From Streptomyces sp. NBC_01210 (GTDB lineage: Bacteria; Actinomycetota; Actinomycetes; Streptomycetales; Streptomycetaceae): a DNA stretch of 64,000 bases. The DNA lies in the NCBI RefSeq assembly GCF_036010325.1, contig NZ_CP108549.1, forward strand, positions 4,650,001 through 4,714,000, given 5' to 3'. The translations under genes were made by a program, and so were the position numbers. Below are positions 53,361-63,241 of this stretch, one piece after another. The stretch's first letter is position 1. Each line of letters starts with the position of its first letter. Below the pieces are notes generated by a model, which was not told where the DNA came from, did not search any database, and saw nothing but the letters and a program-made list of their open reading frames with translations.

Positions 53361-53987
53361 TCACAACGGCCGTAGCACCGGCTCCTTCTGAACAGCCCCG
53401 AGCAGTCGGTCCAGCGCCAGCTCCACGTCTTCCTTCCAGGAGAGCGTTGTCCGCAGCTCCAGCCTCAGCCGGGGATACGTCGGATGGGGACGCACGGTCT
53501 TGAAGCCCACGGCCAGCAGATGGTCGGCGGGCAGTACACAGGCAGGCTCCTTCCAGCGGGCATCCCCGAACGCCTCGATCGCCCGGAAGCCCCGCCGTAG
53601 TAGATCCTTGGCGACGGTCTGCACCATCACCCGCCCGAGCCCCTGCCCCTGATACCCCGGCATGATCCAAGCGGTCATCAGCTGCACGGCATCCGGTGAA
53701 ACAGGGCTCGTCGGGAAAGCCGTGGAACGCGGCACATACGCCGGAGGCGCATAGAGAACGAAGCCGACCGGTACCTCGTCGACGTAGACGACCCTGCCGC
53801 AGGAGCCCCACTCGAGCAGCACGGCCGAGAGCCAGGCCTCTTTCTCCAGTGAGGGTGTTCCCGCCTTTACCGCGGCTTCTCCACTGACTGGATCAAGTTC
53901 CCAGAAGACACACGCACGACAGCGCTTGGGAAGGTCCGAAAGGTTGTCCAGCGTGAGTGGTGCAAGCCGACGCCCCATGAAGGCCAT
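53361..53987 (-). CDS. GNAT family N-acetyltransferase
   Basis: This 208-residue protein has the acetyl-CoA loop IMPGYQGQGLGRVMV near residue 110 and a GNAT core with a C-terminal extension. Its place beside parB is constant in Streptomyces. The substrate is unknown. Starts at 53987 or 53978 (MGRRLAPLTLDNLSD) are both possible. It is the most downstream gene of the minus-strand block that runs from rpmH through parB, separated from parB by about 300 bases. Confidence 0.88.
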   Translation of the reverse strand: MAFMGRRLAPLTLDNLSDLPKRCRACVFWELDPVSGEAAVKAGTPSLEKEAWLSAVLLEWGSCGRVVYVDEVPVGFVLYAPPAYVPRSTAFPTSPVSPDAVQLMTAWIMPGYQGQGLGRVMVQTVAKDLLRRGFRAIEAFGDARWKEPACVLPADHLLAVGFKTVRPHPTYPRLRLELRTTLSWKEDVELALDRLLGAVQKEPVLRPL

Positions 53988-54124
53988 TCCTCACTTCCCT
54001 CGCCTGCCGCGCTACGAGCAGCTGCCAGGGCGCTCCTCTCCCGGAGCAGGCTGCTGACGAACCCGCCCACTGCCCCCAGGCCCAAGCCGGCTGTCACCAG
54101 TTGGCTGCGGCTCACCGATCGCAT
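53867..54124 (-). CDS. Possible small membrane protein upstream of the GNAT gene
   Basis: An 86-codon frame opens MRSVSRSQLVTAGLGLGAVG and has one hydrophobic helix (about residues 10-26), then a polar part. It overlaps the GNAT start by 120 bases in another frame, which counts against a full-length product; a shorter coding region in the 297-base gap is possible. Low confidence. Confidence 0.3.
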   Translation of the reverse strand: MRSVSRSQLVTAGLGLGAVGGFVSSLLRERSALAAARSAAGEGSEEWPSWGVGLHHSRWTTFRTFPSAVVRVSSGNLIQSVEKPR

Positions 54125-54284
54125 GGCCCTCGCCCTCCCTCTGAGGTGGATCAAGGTGGATGCGCCATACCAGAACGCATCGTATCCACCCAGCCCTGGC
54201 ACGGATACCGGGCGACGGCAAAGGGCAGACCGTGTTCCTCCAACGATCGGACACGGCCCGCCCCTGACGGTATTACGGAAGAGC
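53988..54284. other. Gap between GNAT gene and parB
   Basis: Apart from the doubtful small frame, no feature is clear here. It should contain the GNAT promoter and the 3' end signals of parB. Confidence 0.4.
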
Positions 54285-55382
54285 TCAGCCCTCGTCGCCC
54301 TCAACGGGCTCCTCGCCAAGTCCCTGCTCCAGGACCCGTCCCTCGCCGGGGGCGAGGGTGCCGAGGATCCGCTCCAAATCGTCTATCGACGCGAACTCGA
54401 CAACGATCTTCCCCTTCTTCTGACCGAGGTCGACCTTCACTCGCGTCTCGAACCGGTCCGAGAGCCGTGAAGCCAGGTCAGTGAGCGCCGGTGACAGACG
54501 GGCACCGGCTCGCGGACTCTTCGGCTTGGACGTGCTCTTGGGATTCGAGTTGATCAGGGTGACGATCTCTTCGACCGCTCGCACCGAGAGCCCCTCGGCC
54601 ACAATCCTGTGCGCAAGCCGGTCCTGCTCCTCGGAGTCCTCCACCGAGAGCAACGCCCGCGCATGACCGGCCGACAGCACCCCGGCAGCCACCCTGCGCT
54701 GGACGGGAGGCGAGAGACGCAACAGGCGCAGCGTGTTGGACACCTGCGGACGCGAGCGTCCGATCCGGTCGGCCAGCTGGTCGTGCGTGCAGTTGAAGTC
54801 CTTGAGCAGCTGGTCGTAGGCGGCAGCCTCTTCCAGCGGATTCAGCTGGGCACGGTGCAGGTTCTCGAGCAGCGCATCCAGAAGGAGCTTCTCGTCGTCC
54901 GTGTCCCGGACGATCGCAGGAATCCGCTCCAGACCCGCCTCACGGCAGGCCCGCCAGCGGCGCTCGCCCATGATGAGCTCATAGCGCTCGGGCCCCAACT
55001 GCCGAACGACAACGGGCTGAAGCAGCCCCACTTCCTTGATGGAGGTGACCAGCTCCGCAAGAGCGTCCTCGTCGAACACCTCACGCGGCTGGCGCGGGTT
55101 GGGCGTGATGGTGTCGATCGGCAACTCCGCGAAGTGCGCGCCGGCCGGCTCGACCGGCTGCGGCACAGCTTCCGGTTCCGGCGCAGGCGTGATCGCCTCC
55201 GACGGAGGGGAAGCGCTGGGCAGCGTCGTCACCTTCGCCGCCGCCACACCACGTTCCGCGGTCAGCACCGGACCCGCTCCCGAAGAGCTCGAAGCCCCGG
55301 AAGGAGGCACCGCCTTCTCCTGGGGAGCGGCAGGGATCAGCGCACCCAGCCCACGCCCCAATCCTCTACGTCGCTCACTCAC
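54285..55382 (-). CDS. parB: Chromosome partition protein ParB
   Basis: This 365-residue CTPase clamp loads at parS and spreads to form the segregation complex. It opens [20 protein letters not shown]. The N-domain has [20 protein letters not shown] and the CTP motif [12 protein letters not shown]; the central HTH ([20 protein letters not shown]) reads parS, and a C-terminal dimer domain ends the protein. A linker of about 80 Ala/Pro/Ser/Glu-rich residues follows the first block. The GTG at 55382 overlaps the parA stop (GTGA). Confidence 0.97.
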   Translation of the reverse strand: MSERRRGLGRGLGALIPAAPQEKAVPPSGASSSSGAGPVLTAERGVAAAKVTTLPSASPPSEAITPAPEPEAVPQPVEPAGAHFAELPIDTITPNPRQPREVFDEDALAELVTSIKEVGLLQPVVVRQLGPERYELIMGERRWRACREAGLERIPAIVRDTDDEKLLLDALLENLHRAQLNPLEEAAAYDQLLKDFNCTHDQLADRIGRSRPQVSNTLRLLRLSPPVQRRVAAGVLSAGHARALLSVEDSEEQDRLAHRIVAEGLSVRAVEEIVTLINSNPKSTSKPKSPRAGARLSPALTDLASRLSDRFETRVKVDLGQKKGKIVVEFASIDDLERILGTLAPGEGRVLEQGLGEEPVEGDEG

Positions 55383-56455
55383 TGGATCCCCTCCGACATG
55401 TTCTGCTGGCTGTTCTGGCTGCCCACCTGGGCATGCTGCGGGTCGTAGTGGATCCCGACCCCCCGCAGCGCGATCTCACGCGCCGCCTCAAGATACGACA
55501 GGGATCCACTGGAACCCGGATCGTAGGTCAGCACCGTCTGTCCGTAGCTCGGCGCCTCCGAGATACGCACCGAGCGCGGAATGCTCGTCCGCAGCACCTC
55601 ATTGCCGAAGTGACTGCGCACCTCGTCGGCCACCTGGGAGGCCAGCCGGGTCCTGCCGTCGTACATGGTGAGCAGGATCGTCGACACATGCAGGTCCGGG
55701 TTGAGATGACCGCGGACCAGGTCCACGTTCCGCAGCAGCTGGCCCAAACCCTCCAGTGCGTAGTACTCGCACTGGATGGGGATGAGCACCTCGGCACCGG
55801 CGACCAGCGCATTGACGGTCAGCAGACCGAGCGACGGCGGGCAGTCGATGAGGATGTAGTCCAACGGCTGCTCATAGGCCTGGATCGCCCGCTGCAGTCG
55901 GCTCTCCCGCGCCACCAGCGACACCAGCTCGATCTCCGCACCGGCGAGATCGATGGTGGCGGGGGCGCAGAAGAGACCTTCGACGTCCGGGACCGGTTGG
56001 ACCACCTCGGAGAGCGGTCTGCTCTCCACCAGGACGTCATAGATCGAGGGGACTTCGGCGTGGTGATCGATCCCCAGCGCCGTGGAGGCGTTGCCCTGTG
56101 GATCCAGGTCCACTACCAGAACGCGCGCGCCATGCAGCGCCAGCGAGGCGGCAAGGTTGACCGTAGTAGTGGTCTTGCCCACGCCGCCCTTCTGATTGGC
56201 GACCACCATGACGCGTGTGTGCTCAGGTCGGGGCAGACCCTCACCGGCACGCCCCAGCGCCTCCACAGCCAGCTGGGCAGCACGGCCGATGGGGGTGTCG
56301 TCCATCGGGGGCGGTGTTTCACGTGAAACATCCTCCCCCGACGGCTCCGTACGGGGACCGGGGACCGGATCGGTCATCGGTCCCGCGATGTTGGCGTCGG
56401 ACCGCAAGGATTCACTCTCCTCGACTTCAGGCTCGCAATGCACAGAGCCTGCCAT
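55379..56455 (-). CDS. parA: Chromosome partition ATPase ParA
   Basis: This 358-residue ATPase drives ParB complexes, in Streptomyces mainly along aerial hyphae before sporulation septation. It has the deviant Walker [33 protein letters not shown], and [18 protein letters not shown] chose ATG 56455 ([14 protein letters not shown]), which matches the S. coelicolor start as I recall; the frame is open to a GTG at 56620 inside a parS site. A second parS lies within the gene, coding for VSRET in the N-terminal arm. Confidence 0.93.
   Translation of the reverse strand: MAGSVHCEPEVEESESLRSDANIAGPMTDPVPGPRTEPSGEDVSRETPPPMDDTPIGRAAQLAVEALGRAGEGLPRPEHTRVMVVANQKGGVGKTTTTVNLAASLALHGARVLVVDLDPQGNASTALGIDHHAEVPSIYDVLVESRPLSEVVQPVPDVEGLFCAPATIDLAGAEIELVSLVARESRLQRAIQAYEQPLDYILIDCPPSLGLLTVNALVAGAEVLIPIQCEYYALEGLGQLLRNVDLVRGHLNPDLHVSTILLTMYDGRTRLASQVADEVRSHFGNEVLRTSIPRSVRISEAPSYGQTVLTYDPGSSGSLSYLEAAREIALRGVGIHYDPQHAQVGSQNSQQNMSEGIQ
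56316..56329. promoter_or_regulatory. parS site 8 (inside parA)
   Basis: Perfect GTTTCACGTGAAAC, read in frame on the minus strand as part of VSRET before the ATPase domain. Confidence 0.97.
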
Positions 56456-56604
56456 GCTTTCGGGGTCGTGAACCAGCGAGGCCCGTGGTTCTGTGGAGGA
56501 ATCCACCTCTGTGGACAATTCCGTAGCCCTCAAGAGGGGCTTCCGGTCCCGCATCGGGGCGGCAGCACGGCCGCGGCTGATGATTCCCTGCAGCAGTGAG
56601 CGAC

Positions 56605-56618
56605 GTTTCACGTGAAAC
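56605..56618. promoter_or_regulatory. parS site 9 (upstream of parA)
   Basis: Perfect GTTTCACGTGAAAC, 150 bases upstream of the chosen parA start, in the region likely to hold the parAB promoter. Confidence 0.97.
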
Positions 56619-56720
56619 ACGATGCACGCGCCGCGGGACTACAGCCGCACGACACTCCGAAATGCGTACGTATGGCAGCTTGTATGGAGCATCGCTGATA
56701 GACAGTACGGACTGTACGGA

Positions 56721-57437
56721 TCAGCGACGCCGTCGGGTACGACTGGTCCGGGCGGCCTTGGCCCGCTTTGCCGCGAAACGCACTCCGCCGGGGCTCTCTC
56801 CGACTTCCACACGCACCACAGTCGAGAGCGGCTCAACAATCCCCTCACCGACGTGCAGCACCGAGGTCTCCACCACCCCGAGCTTGCTCAGCGCAGCACG
56901 GGCCCCCTGGAGTTCCTCCTCGGCAGTGTCGCCCTTGAGCGCCAGCATCTCTCCGTATGGACGCAGCAGAGGCACTCCCCAGCCCGCCAGCCGGTCCAGC
57001 GGTGCCACGGCTCGCGCCGTCACCACATGCACGGGAGGCAGCTTCCCAAGCACTTCCTCGGCTCGGCCCCGGACCACGGTCACATGGTCCAGGCCCAGCA
57101 GTTCGACCACTTCCTGAAGAAAATTCGTTCGCCGCAGCAGCGGCTCGAGGAGCGTGATCTTCAGATCCGGGCGTACCAGCGCCAGCGGGATGCCCGGCAG
57201 ACCGGCCCCGGAGCCGACATCGCAGACGGTGACGCCCTCGGGCACGACCTCCGAGAGCACCGCGCAGTTCAGCAGATGCCGCTCCCACAGCCGCGGCACC
57301 TCACGAGGACCGATCAGGCCCCGCTTGACTCCCGCGTCAGCGAGCAGCTCCGCGTACCGCACAGCCTCCGGAAAGAACTCTCCGAATACCGTCCGCGCCT
57401 CTTCGGGCGCCTGGGGAAGCTCTGCTGCCTCCGTCAC
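56721..57437 (-). CDS. rsmG: 16S rRNA (guanine-527-N7)-methyltransferase RsmG (GidB)
   Basis: This 238-residue SAM-dependent enzyme methylates G527 of 16S rRNA. The SAM motif is VCDVGSGAGLPGIPLAL; KITLLEPLLRRTNFLQEV and VTARAVAPLDRLAGWGVPLL are family signatures, and a basic tail ends the protein. Loss of RsmG gives low-level streptomycin resistance and affects antibiotic output in Streptomyces. I chose GTG 57437 (VTEAAELPQAPEEA); an ATG-like start 24 bases upstream is open. Confidence 0.95.
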   Translation of the reverse strand: MTEAAELPQAPEEARTVFGEFFPEAVRYAELLADAGVKRGLIGPREVPRLWERHLLNCAVLSEVVPEGVTVCDVGSGAGLPGIPLALVRPDLKITLLEPLLRRTNFLQEVVELLGLDHVTVVRGRAEEVLGKLPPVHVVTARAVAPLDRLAGWGVPLLRPYGEMLALKGDTAEEELQGARAALSKLGVVETSVLHVGEGIVEPLSTVVRVEVGESPGGVRFAAKRAKAARTSRTRRRR

Positions 57438-57506
57438 GGGAACCGTCCTTCCGTACCGCACTGTCGCACTGTGGACTGTGGTGGCTGACTATCAGGCTGA
57501 CAAAGA

Positions 57507-57536
57507 TCGGCCCCGCCTGCGAACAGACGGGGCCGA
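57507..57536 (-). terminator. Hairpin between jag and rsmG
   Basis: TCGGCCCCG (57507-57515) pairs exactly with CGGGGCCGA (57528-57536), 15 bases after the jag stop on the minus strand. It probably ends or attenuates the rpmH-jag transcript. Confidence 0.7.
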
Positions 57537-57550
57537 GGAAACAATCGAGG

Positions 57551-58063
57551 TCAGGCCGGGAGTACGACGACGAAGCGCTGCGGCTCCTCGCCCTCGGACT
57601 CACTCCGCAGACCCGCGGCCGCGACCGCGTCGTGCACAACCTTGCGCTCGAAGGGCGTCATCGGGTTCAGCTTCACCGGCTCACCGGTGCTCTTCACCTC
57701 GTCGGCCGCCTTCGCACCCAGCTCGCTGAGCTCCGTGCGCTTCTTGGCCCGGAAGCCCGCGATGTCCAGCATCAGCCGGCTCCGGTCCCCGGTCTCCCGG
57801 TGCACTGCGAGCCGCGTCAGCTCCTGGAGAGCCTCCAGGACCTCGCCGTCGCGGCCCACGAGCTTCTGCAGATCCCGACTGTCCCGGTCGCTGATGATCG
57901 AGACCGCTGCCCGGTCCGCCTCGACGTCCATGTCGATATCGCCGTCGAGATCAGCGATGTCGAGCAGACCTTCGAGGTAGTCGGCCGCGATCTCCCCTTC
58001 CTGCTCGAGGCGGGTCAGGGTGTCGCCGCCCTCGGCGGGGGCGGAGATGGTGCCTTCCGTCAC
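57551..58063 (-). CDS. jag: Jag (KhpB-like) R3H/KH RNA-binding protein
   Basis: This 170-residue protein has a KH domain (LVGRDGEVLEALQELTRLAV) and a C-terminal R3H domain (LNPMTPFERKVVHDAVAAAG). It lacks the long N-terminal Jag domain of Firmicute proteins, as usual for actinobacteria. KhpB-type proteins bind many small RNAs and mRNAs; in Gram-positives they affect cell division and wall synthesis. GTG start at 58063, 15 bases after the yidC stop. Confidence 0.93.
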   Translation of the reverse strand: MTEGTISAPAEGGDTLTRLEQEGEIAADYLEGLLDIADLDGDIDMDVEADRAAVSIISDRDSRDLQKLVGRDGEVLEALQELTRLAVHRETGDRSRLMLDIAGFRAKKRTELSELGAKAADEVKSTGEPVKLNPMTPFERKVVHDAVAAAGLRSESEGEEPQRFVVVLPA

Positions 58064-58077
58064 GGATGGACTCCTTC

Positions 58078-59346
58078 TTACTTCTTGGACGACGGGTGCT
58101 TGGGCCGCTGCTGACCCTTGCGCTGTCCGGACTTGGGCTGCTGGCGTGCGGAGCCTGAAGCAGGCTTGCCCGCCGGCTTCGGCTGGGCGTCCTGCGGCTC
58201 GTCCTTCTGCAGCGAGGGCTTCGACTCGGAGTCAGCGCCCTCAGAGCTCTTGGCCGCGCCCGGCTGGGCACTGGCGGACTGCCGCTTCGCCTTGGTCTGA
58301 CGCTTGGGCTGCTGCCGCCGCTGCGCTGCGCCGCCATCGGCCTCGGCGACAGCGGTGTCACTCTTGGCCACCGTGCCGTCCGCCTGAGCGGCAAAGCCCG
58401 CCTTGGCCAGGCCGCTGATGAACCTGCGCTCGTTGTCGTTCCGGTCCACGCCCTTGGCGACGATCGCCTGGATGACATTGCGCTTGCGCCGCGAACGTAC
58501 CTCGCTGTGGGCGGTGACGCCCTTCAGCAGTCGCTGCAGGTACTGGTCCTGGGCCTTGCTGCCCGGGGTCGGGTTCTGGTTGATCACGAACATCTGCTGG
58601 CCCATGGTCCACACGTTGGTGGTGAGCCAGTAGACGAGGACACCGACGGGGAAGTTGATACCCATCACGGCGAAGATCACCGGGAAGATGTACATCAGCA
58701 TCTTCTGCTGCTGCATGTACGGCGTCTTCACCGTGAGGTCGACGTTCTTCTGCATCAGCTGGCGCTGCGTGTAGAACTGCGACGCGGACATCATGATGAT
58801 CATGATCGCGGTGACAATGCGCACATCGGTCAGCGAGGCGCCGAGGGCAGCGACTTCATTCGAGCTGTCCGTGAACTTCGACGCCAGGGGGGCACCGAAG
58901 ATGTGTGCCTGCCGGGCACTGTCCAGCAGCGATTCATTGATAACGCCGATGGTCTTGCCCGAGGCGATGCTGGAGAGCACGTGGTACAGAGCGAAGAAGA
59001 ACGGCGACTGCGCGAGGATCGGAAGGCACGAGGAGAGCGGGTTGGTGCCCGTCTCCTTGTACAGCTTCATCATCTCTTCGGACTGACGCTGCTTGTCGCT
59101 CTTGTAGCGCTCCTGGATCGCCTTCATCTTCGGCTGGAGCGCCTGCATGTTCCGGGTCGACTTGATCTGCTTCACAAAGAGCGGGATCAGACAGATCCGG
59201 ATGAGGATCACCAGCGACACGATGGACAGTCCCCAGGCCCAGCCCGTGTTGGGGCCGAAGATCGCCCCATAGAGCGTGTGGAACTGGACGATGACCCACG
59301 AAACAGGTGTGGTGATAAAGCTGAAGAGACTGGCAATCGTGTCCAC
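58078..59346 (-). CDS. yidC: Membrane protein insertase YidC
   Basis: This 422-residue insertase places proteins into the membrane, alone or with SecYEG. It has five helices in the family order, the hydrophilic-groove helix with [20 protein letters not shown], and [18 protein letters not shown]. The C-terminal 130 residues are a Lys/Gln/Ala-rich tail ([30 protein letters not shown]) that can touch the ribosome. Start is GTG 59346, three bases after the yidD stop. Confidence 0.95.
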   Translation of the reverse strand: MDTIASLFSFITTPVSWVIVQFHTLYGAIFGPNTGWAWGLSIVSLVILIRICLIPLFVKQIKSTRNMQALQPKMKAIQERYKSDKQRQSEEMMKLYKETGTNPLSSCLPILAQSPFFFALYHVLSSIASGKTIGVINESLLDSARQAHIFGAPLASKFTDSSNEVAALGASLTDVRIVTAIMIIMMSASQFYTQRQLMQKNVDLTVKTPYMQQQKMLMYIFPVIFAVMGINFPVGVLVYWLTTNVWTMGQQMFVINQNPTPGSKAQDQYLQRLLKGVTAHSEVRSRRKRNVIQAIVAKGVDRNDNERRFISGLAKAGFAAQADGTVAKSDTAVAEADGGAAQRRQQPKRQTKAKRQSASAQPGAAKSSEGADSESKPSLQKDEPQDAQPKPAGKPASGSARQQPKSGQRKGQQRPKHPSSKK

Positions 59347-59349
59347 TAA

Positions 59350-59709
59350 TCAGGCTCCTTGAGCATTGGGCGAAGACTCTGCGGCCGGGCTCGGGGGTTC
59401 GGGGGCCGACCCCCGGGAAGGCACATCAGCTGCGGAGTGCCCGCCCTTGCTGCCGCGCAAGGCGTCGCGCAGCATCTCGTGCCACCGCGGGCGCTTGCGC
59501 GGCGGCACATAATCCACACCGCCCGGCGACCACGGATTGCACCGCAGGATCCGCCAAGCGGTGAGAGCTGTGCCCTTCACCGCGCCGTGCCGGTCGATGG
59601 CCGTATATCCGTAGTGGGAACACGACGGGTAGTACCTGCAGACAGGCCCCAACAGCGGGCTGATCGTCCACTGGTACAGCTTGATCAGAGCCAGCAGCGG
59701 GTACTTCAT
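59350..59709 (-). CDS. yidD: YidD, membrane protein insertion efficiency factor
   Basis: This 119-residue protein has the YidD core [39 protein letters not shown] and [18 protein letters not shown] with three conserved cysteines. It assists YidC-dependent insertion. Its ATG overlaps the rnpA stop by four bases. The last 40 residues are Ser/Pro-rich and not conserved. Confidence 0.93.
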   Translation of the reverse strand: MKYPLLALIKLYQWTISPLLGPVCRYYPSCSHYGYTAIDRHGAVKGTALTAWRILRCNPWSPGGVDYVPPRKRPRWHEMLRDALRGSKGGHSAADVPSRGSAPEPPSPAAESSPNAQGA

Positions 59710-60077
59710 CGCGCGCCCCCTCCCAGCAGCCGCTGAAGAGCGGCATCCAGGTCTCGGGCCAGCTGTTCATAAGCGGCGTCGCCCGCACCGGGCAGCGCCC
59801 GTACGACCACCAGGCTACCGGGGGGCAGCTCGGCGAGACGGTCGCGTATCAGGTGGCGCAGTCTCCGCTTGACCTTGTTGCGTACGACCGCGCCGCCCAC
59901 TGCCTTGCTCACGACGAAACCCGCACACGTCGGGGGAGCGCTCTCCCCAGGCGCGTGCGGGTCCGTTGCACCGCTGCTTAGATGGACGACGAGAAGCGGG
60001 CGTCCGGCCCGACGTCCCCGGCGTACCGCGGTCGCGAAGTCCTCGCGCCGCCTCAGCCGATTCTCGGTAGGCAGCAC
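59706..60077 (-). CDS. rnpA: Ribonuclease P protein component
   Basis: This 123-residue protein binds the RNase P RNA and helps mature tRNA 5' ends. It opens [20 protein letters not shown] (GTG start) and has the basic RNR motif [19 protein letters not shown] near residue 60. Length is normal. It follows rpmH by 18 bases and is coupled to yidD. Confidence 0.96.
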   Translation of the reverse strand: MLPTENRLRRREDFATAVRRGRRAGRPLLVVHLSSGATDPHAPGESAPPTCAGFVVSKAVGGAVVRNKVKRRLRHLIRDRLAELPPGSLVVVRALPGAGDAAYEQLARDLDAALQRLLGGGAR

Positions 60078-60095
60078 GTCATGACCTGTTAGCGA

Positions 60096-60233
60096 TCAGG
60101 CGGACAGGCTGGCGCGACCCTTGCCACGGCGGTTCGCGAGAATCGCGCGGCCGGCACGGGTACGCATCCGCAGGCGGAAGCCGTGGGTCTTCGCGCGACG
60201 ACGGTTGTTCGGCTGGAAGGTGCGCTTGCTCAC
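60096..60233 (-). CDS. rpmH: 50S ribosomal protein L34
   Basis: This 45-residue basic protein reads [20 protein letters not shown] to GKGRASLSA and matches L34 throughout. The start is GTG 60233. It is the first gene of the minus-strand rpmH-rnpA-yidD-yidC-jag unit, divergent from dnaA, the standard origin layout. Confidence 0.98.
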   Translation of the reverse strand: MSKRTFQPNNRRRAKTHGFRLRMRTRAGRAILANRRGKGRASLSA

Positions 60234-60598
60234 TCGGGGGCTCCAGAAATGATTCGTAGATGGCGGGACATCGCCTGGCTGTCACCGTGCGCCCACGAGT
60301 AGCTCGCGTATACGCCCGAGTGCACCGCTTCACGATCACAGACCGTGATCTTTGCCCATCGGAGGCAGGCGGCAGCAGCCATCGACAACTCGACCTGGTT
60401 ACGGTACGCGCGGCTACGCCATCCGGTCAAACCAGACCCATGACGTGGTCCACTGTGCACAGGCTGTGGACAACAACTTGAACCGCGCGGGTCGGCCTGA
60501 CTACCGTGGCTGAACTCCAATTCCTTTCCTGCCTGTCTTCCCATCCCGTCCCGAGAACCACACATTCGTGGGACGGGACCTGTGAGAGAGCGTGCCTT
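60234..60598. promoter_or_regulatory. rpmH-dnaA divergent promoter region with a DnaA box
   Basis: A perfect DnaA box in reverse, TGTGGACAA at 60465-60473, and a weaker GGTCCACTG about 20 bases before it lie 125-150 bases upstream of dnaA. DnaA autorepression through boxes at this place is known in Streptomyces. No gene is present. Confidence 0.8.
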
Positions 60599-62404
60599 GT
60601 GGCTGACGTACCTGCCGATCTTGCCGCAGTGTGGCCACGAGTGCTGGAGCAGCTCCTCGCGGAGGGCCAGCAGGGGATCGAGCCCAAGGACAAGCAGTGG
60701 ATCGAGCGCTGCCAGCCCCTCGCACTGGTGGCCGACACTGCTCTCCTCGCCGTTCCCAATGAATGGGGCAAGCGCGTCCTCGAAGGCCGGCTCGCCCCAT
60801 TGATCAGCGAGACCCTCAGCCGTGAGTGCGGCCGTCCGATCCGTATCGCGATCACCGTCGACGACTCGGTTGGCGAGCCCCCGGCCCCGCAGGCGCCCTC
60901 GCAACAGCAGCAGGCGCCCCGCTATCAGGGCCCGCAGCACGACGAGCCCCGCCAGAACGATCACTACGAGGGGTACGGGCACCGGCCCGGCGACGACGGA
61001 CTTCCCACCGTCCGCCCCGCCTATCCCGAATACCAGCAGCACCAGCAGCACCAGCGACCGGAACCCGGCGCCTGGCCGCGTACCCAGGAGGACCTGTCCT
61101 GGCAGCAGCCTCGTCTCGGCGGCTTCCAGGACCGCGACCCGTCTGCGGAGCAATGGCGCGAGCCGTACGCAACCGGCCGGCCGCGCCAGCCCCAGCACGA
61201 CTACCGGCAGCCTCAGCCGCCCGAGCGCCAGCAGTACGAGCAACACCAGCAGCAGCAGCGACCGGACCGGCACGAGCTGCCGGAGCGCCAGGCCCCGCAC
61301 CGCGGCGCTCCCGGGGGCGCACCCGGACCGCTGGGCGCGCAGCCGTCACCGGCCCCCGGTCCCGGCGAGCCACATGCCCGCCTCAACCCGAAATACCTCT
61401 TCGACACCTTCGTCATCGGTGCGTCCAACCGGTTCGCGCACGCTGCGGCAGTCGCGGTCGCCGAGGCACCGGCCAAGGCGTACAACCCCCTCTTCATCTA
61501 CGGGGAGTCGGGACTCGGCAAGACCCACCTGCTGCATGCCATCGGGCACTACGCGCGCAGCCTCTATCCCGGCACGCGGGTGCGGTACGTGAGCTCCGAG
61601 GAGTTCACCAACGAGTTCATCAACTCGATCCGCGACGGCAAGGGCGACACCTTCCGCAAGCGCTACCGCGACGTGGACATCCTGCTGGTCGACGACATCC
61701 AGTTCCTGGCGAGCAAGGAGTCGACGCAGGAGGAGTTCTTCCACACCTTCAATACGCTCCACAACGCCAACAAGCAGATCGTGCTCTCCTCGGACCGGCC
61801 GCCCAAGCAGCTGATGACGCTGGAGGACCGACTGCGGAACCGTTTCGAGTGGGGTCTGACCACCGACGTACAGCCGCCGGAGCTGGAGACACGGATCGCC
61901 ATCCTCCGTAAGAAGGCGGTACAGGAGCAGCTCAACGCTCCGCCGGAGGTGCTGGAGTTCATCGCCTCGCGGATCTCTCGCAATATCCGCGAGCTGGAGG
62001 GTGCGCTGATCAGGGTGACGGCGTTCGCGTCGCTCAACCGGCAGCCGGTGGACCTCGGGCTCACCGAGATCGTGCTGAAGGACTTGATCCCTGGTGGGGA
62101 GGACTCGGCCCCCGAGATCACCGCGAGTGCGATCATGGCGGCGACCGCCGACTACTTCGGGCTGACGGTGGAGGATCTCTGCGGATCCTCGCGCAGCCGG
62201 GTGCTGGTGACCGCCCGCCAGATCGCCATGTATCTCTGCCGTGAGCTCACCGACCTGTCGCTGCCGAAGATCGGCGCGCAGTTCGGCGGCCGCGATCACA
62301 CGACCGTGATGCACGCGGACCGCAAGATCCGTGCGCTGATGGCCGAGCGACGCTCGATCTACAACCAGGTCACCGAGCTCACCAACCGCATCAAGAACGG
62401 CTGA
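60599..62404 (+). CDS. dnaA: Chromosomal replication initiator DnaA
   Basis: This 601-residue initiator has domain I (residues 1-85, [20 protein letters not shown]), a very long Gln/Pro/Arg-rich domain II (about 95-262), an AAA+ domain with Walker [10 protein letters not shown] (Lys308) and Walker [13 protein letters not shown], and domain IV with the box-reading [15 protein letters not shown]. The long domain II is typical of Streptomyces. I chose GTG 60599, in the position of the S. coelicolor start; the frame continues upstream to an ATG at 60506. A terminator follows at 62438. Confidence 0.98.
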   Translation: MADVPADLAAVWPRVLEQLLAEGQQGIEPKDKQWIERCQPLALVADTALLAVPNEWGKRVLEGRLAPLISETLSRECGRPIRIAITVDDSVGEPPAPQAPSQQQQAPRYQGPQHDEPRQNDHYEGYGHRPGDDGLPTVRPAYPEYQQHQQHQRPEPGAWPRTQEDLSWQQPRLGGFQDRDPSAEQWREPYATGRPRQPQHDYRQPQPPERQQYEQHQQQQRPDRHELPERQAPHRGAPGGAPGPLGAQPSPAPGPGEPHARLNPKYLFDTFVIGASNRFAHAAAVAVAEAPAKAYNPLFIYGESGLGKTHLLHAIGHYARSLYPGTRVRYVSSEEFTNEFINSIRDGKGDTFRKRYRDVDILLVDDIQFLASKESTQEEFFHTFNTLHNANKQIVLSSDRPPKQLMTLEDRLRNRFEWGLTTDVQPPELETRIAILRKKAVQEQLNAPPEVLEFIASRISRNIRELEGALIRVTAFASLNRQPVDLGLTEIVLKDLIPGGEDSAPEITASAIMAATADYFGLTVEDLCGSSRSRVLVTARQIAMYLCRELTDLSLPKIGAQFGGRDHTTVMHADRKIRALMAERRSIYNQVTELTNRIKNG

Positions 62405-62437
62405 CAGGCCGGCACAGCAGCAGCCGAAGAGGCCTTC

Positions 62438-62472
62438 AAGGGCGCTCCGGGACGAAGTCCCGGAGCGCCCTT
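62438..62472 (+). terminator. dnaA terminator
   Basis: AAGGGCGCTCCGGGAC (62438-62453) pairs exactly with 62457-62472 over a GAA loop, 34 bases after the stop. It also shields oriC from dnaA transcription. Confidence 0.88.
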
Positions 62473-63060
62473 CGGCGTTCCTCAGCTGTCCCGCAGATGT
62501 CCGGTGTTCGAATACGCGGCGACGGGGCGGGTTCTCCACAGATCTGGGGACGATCTTCCGTCCACAGCCTGGGGACTGGGAAGTTGTCCAGATTGCGTCC
62601 ACAGGGGCGGTTGCTGAGACTTCATCGCGCGAGGTCAGACGGTTGTGGATTTGTGGCCAACCCTGCTCCACAGACTGTGGACACGGAAACCGTCCACAGG
62701 ACGTGATCGATGTTGTCCACTGGCAGCCCACAGGCTGCGCCGCGTTGCCCACAGCTTCTCCACAGCCCTGTCCACTGTTCGGCAACGAAACACCAGGTCT
62801 CACCGTGTCGAGTGAAAGGCGTCACACCAACGAGGTCGGTTGGGCTGTGGGGAACGTGGGTAAAGCTGGGGACAGCCCTGGGGAGAAGTCCCCCAAGGCT
62901 GTGCATCGAATGTGCAGAACTTTCGGGCGTCCACAGATGGGCCGGGTTGTCCACCGGCTCCACCCACAGGCCCGGTGGACAAAAAAACAGGCCTGACCTG
63001 CGCAGATGGCGTTATCCACGGTTTCCACAGGCCCTACTACTACTCCCACCTAGAGTTACC
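62473..63060. other. oriC: Replication origin oriC
   Basis: This gene-free gap between dnaA and dnaN holds at least 17 DnaA-box-like 9-mers in both directions. Best matches to TTGTCCACA are TTGTCCACT 62713, TTGTCCACC 62947, TTGTCCACC in reverse 62974, TTGTCCAGA 62584, GTGTCCACA in reverse 62676 and TTGCCCACA 62745; others include TTCTCCACA 62532 and 62756, CCGTCCACA 62558 and 62690, GCGTCCACA 62595 and 62927, CTGTCCACT 62768 and TTATCCACG 63012. No AT-rich 13-mer block stands out, as usual for Streptomyces. The 180 bases after 63060 lead into dnaN. Confidence 0.95.
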
Positions 63061-63241
63061 GGGAAATTCGCTTCGAAGAAGGCCCTGTGCACAACTGACG
63101 CCCGGAGCGTCCGACACCTCTTGCGACGACTTGACCCCGACCCGCACCGACTGTCGGTGCCGTACGTCAGACTGGTCCCCGGCGATACAGCCGACGACGA
63201 AGGCCAGCAGGGCGAGCCAGCAACAGCAGGAGGCGGTTCCG

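Noticed and set aside
61020..61350. CAGCAGCACCAG-type repeats in dnaA considered as an insertion
   Set aside because: They encode the Gln-rich domain II normal for Streptomyces DnaA.
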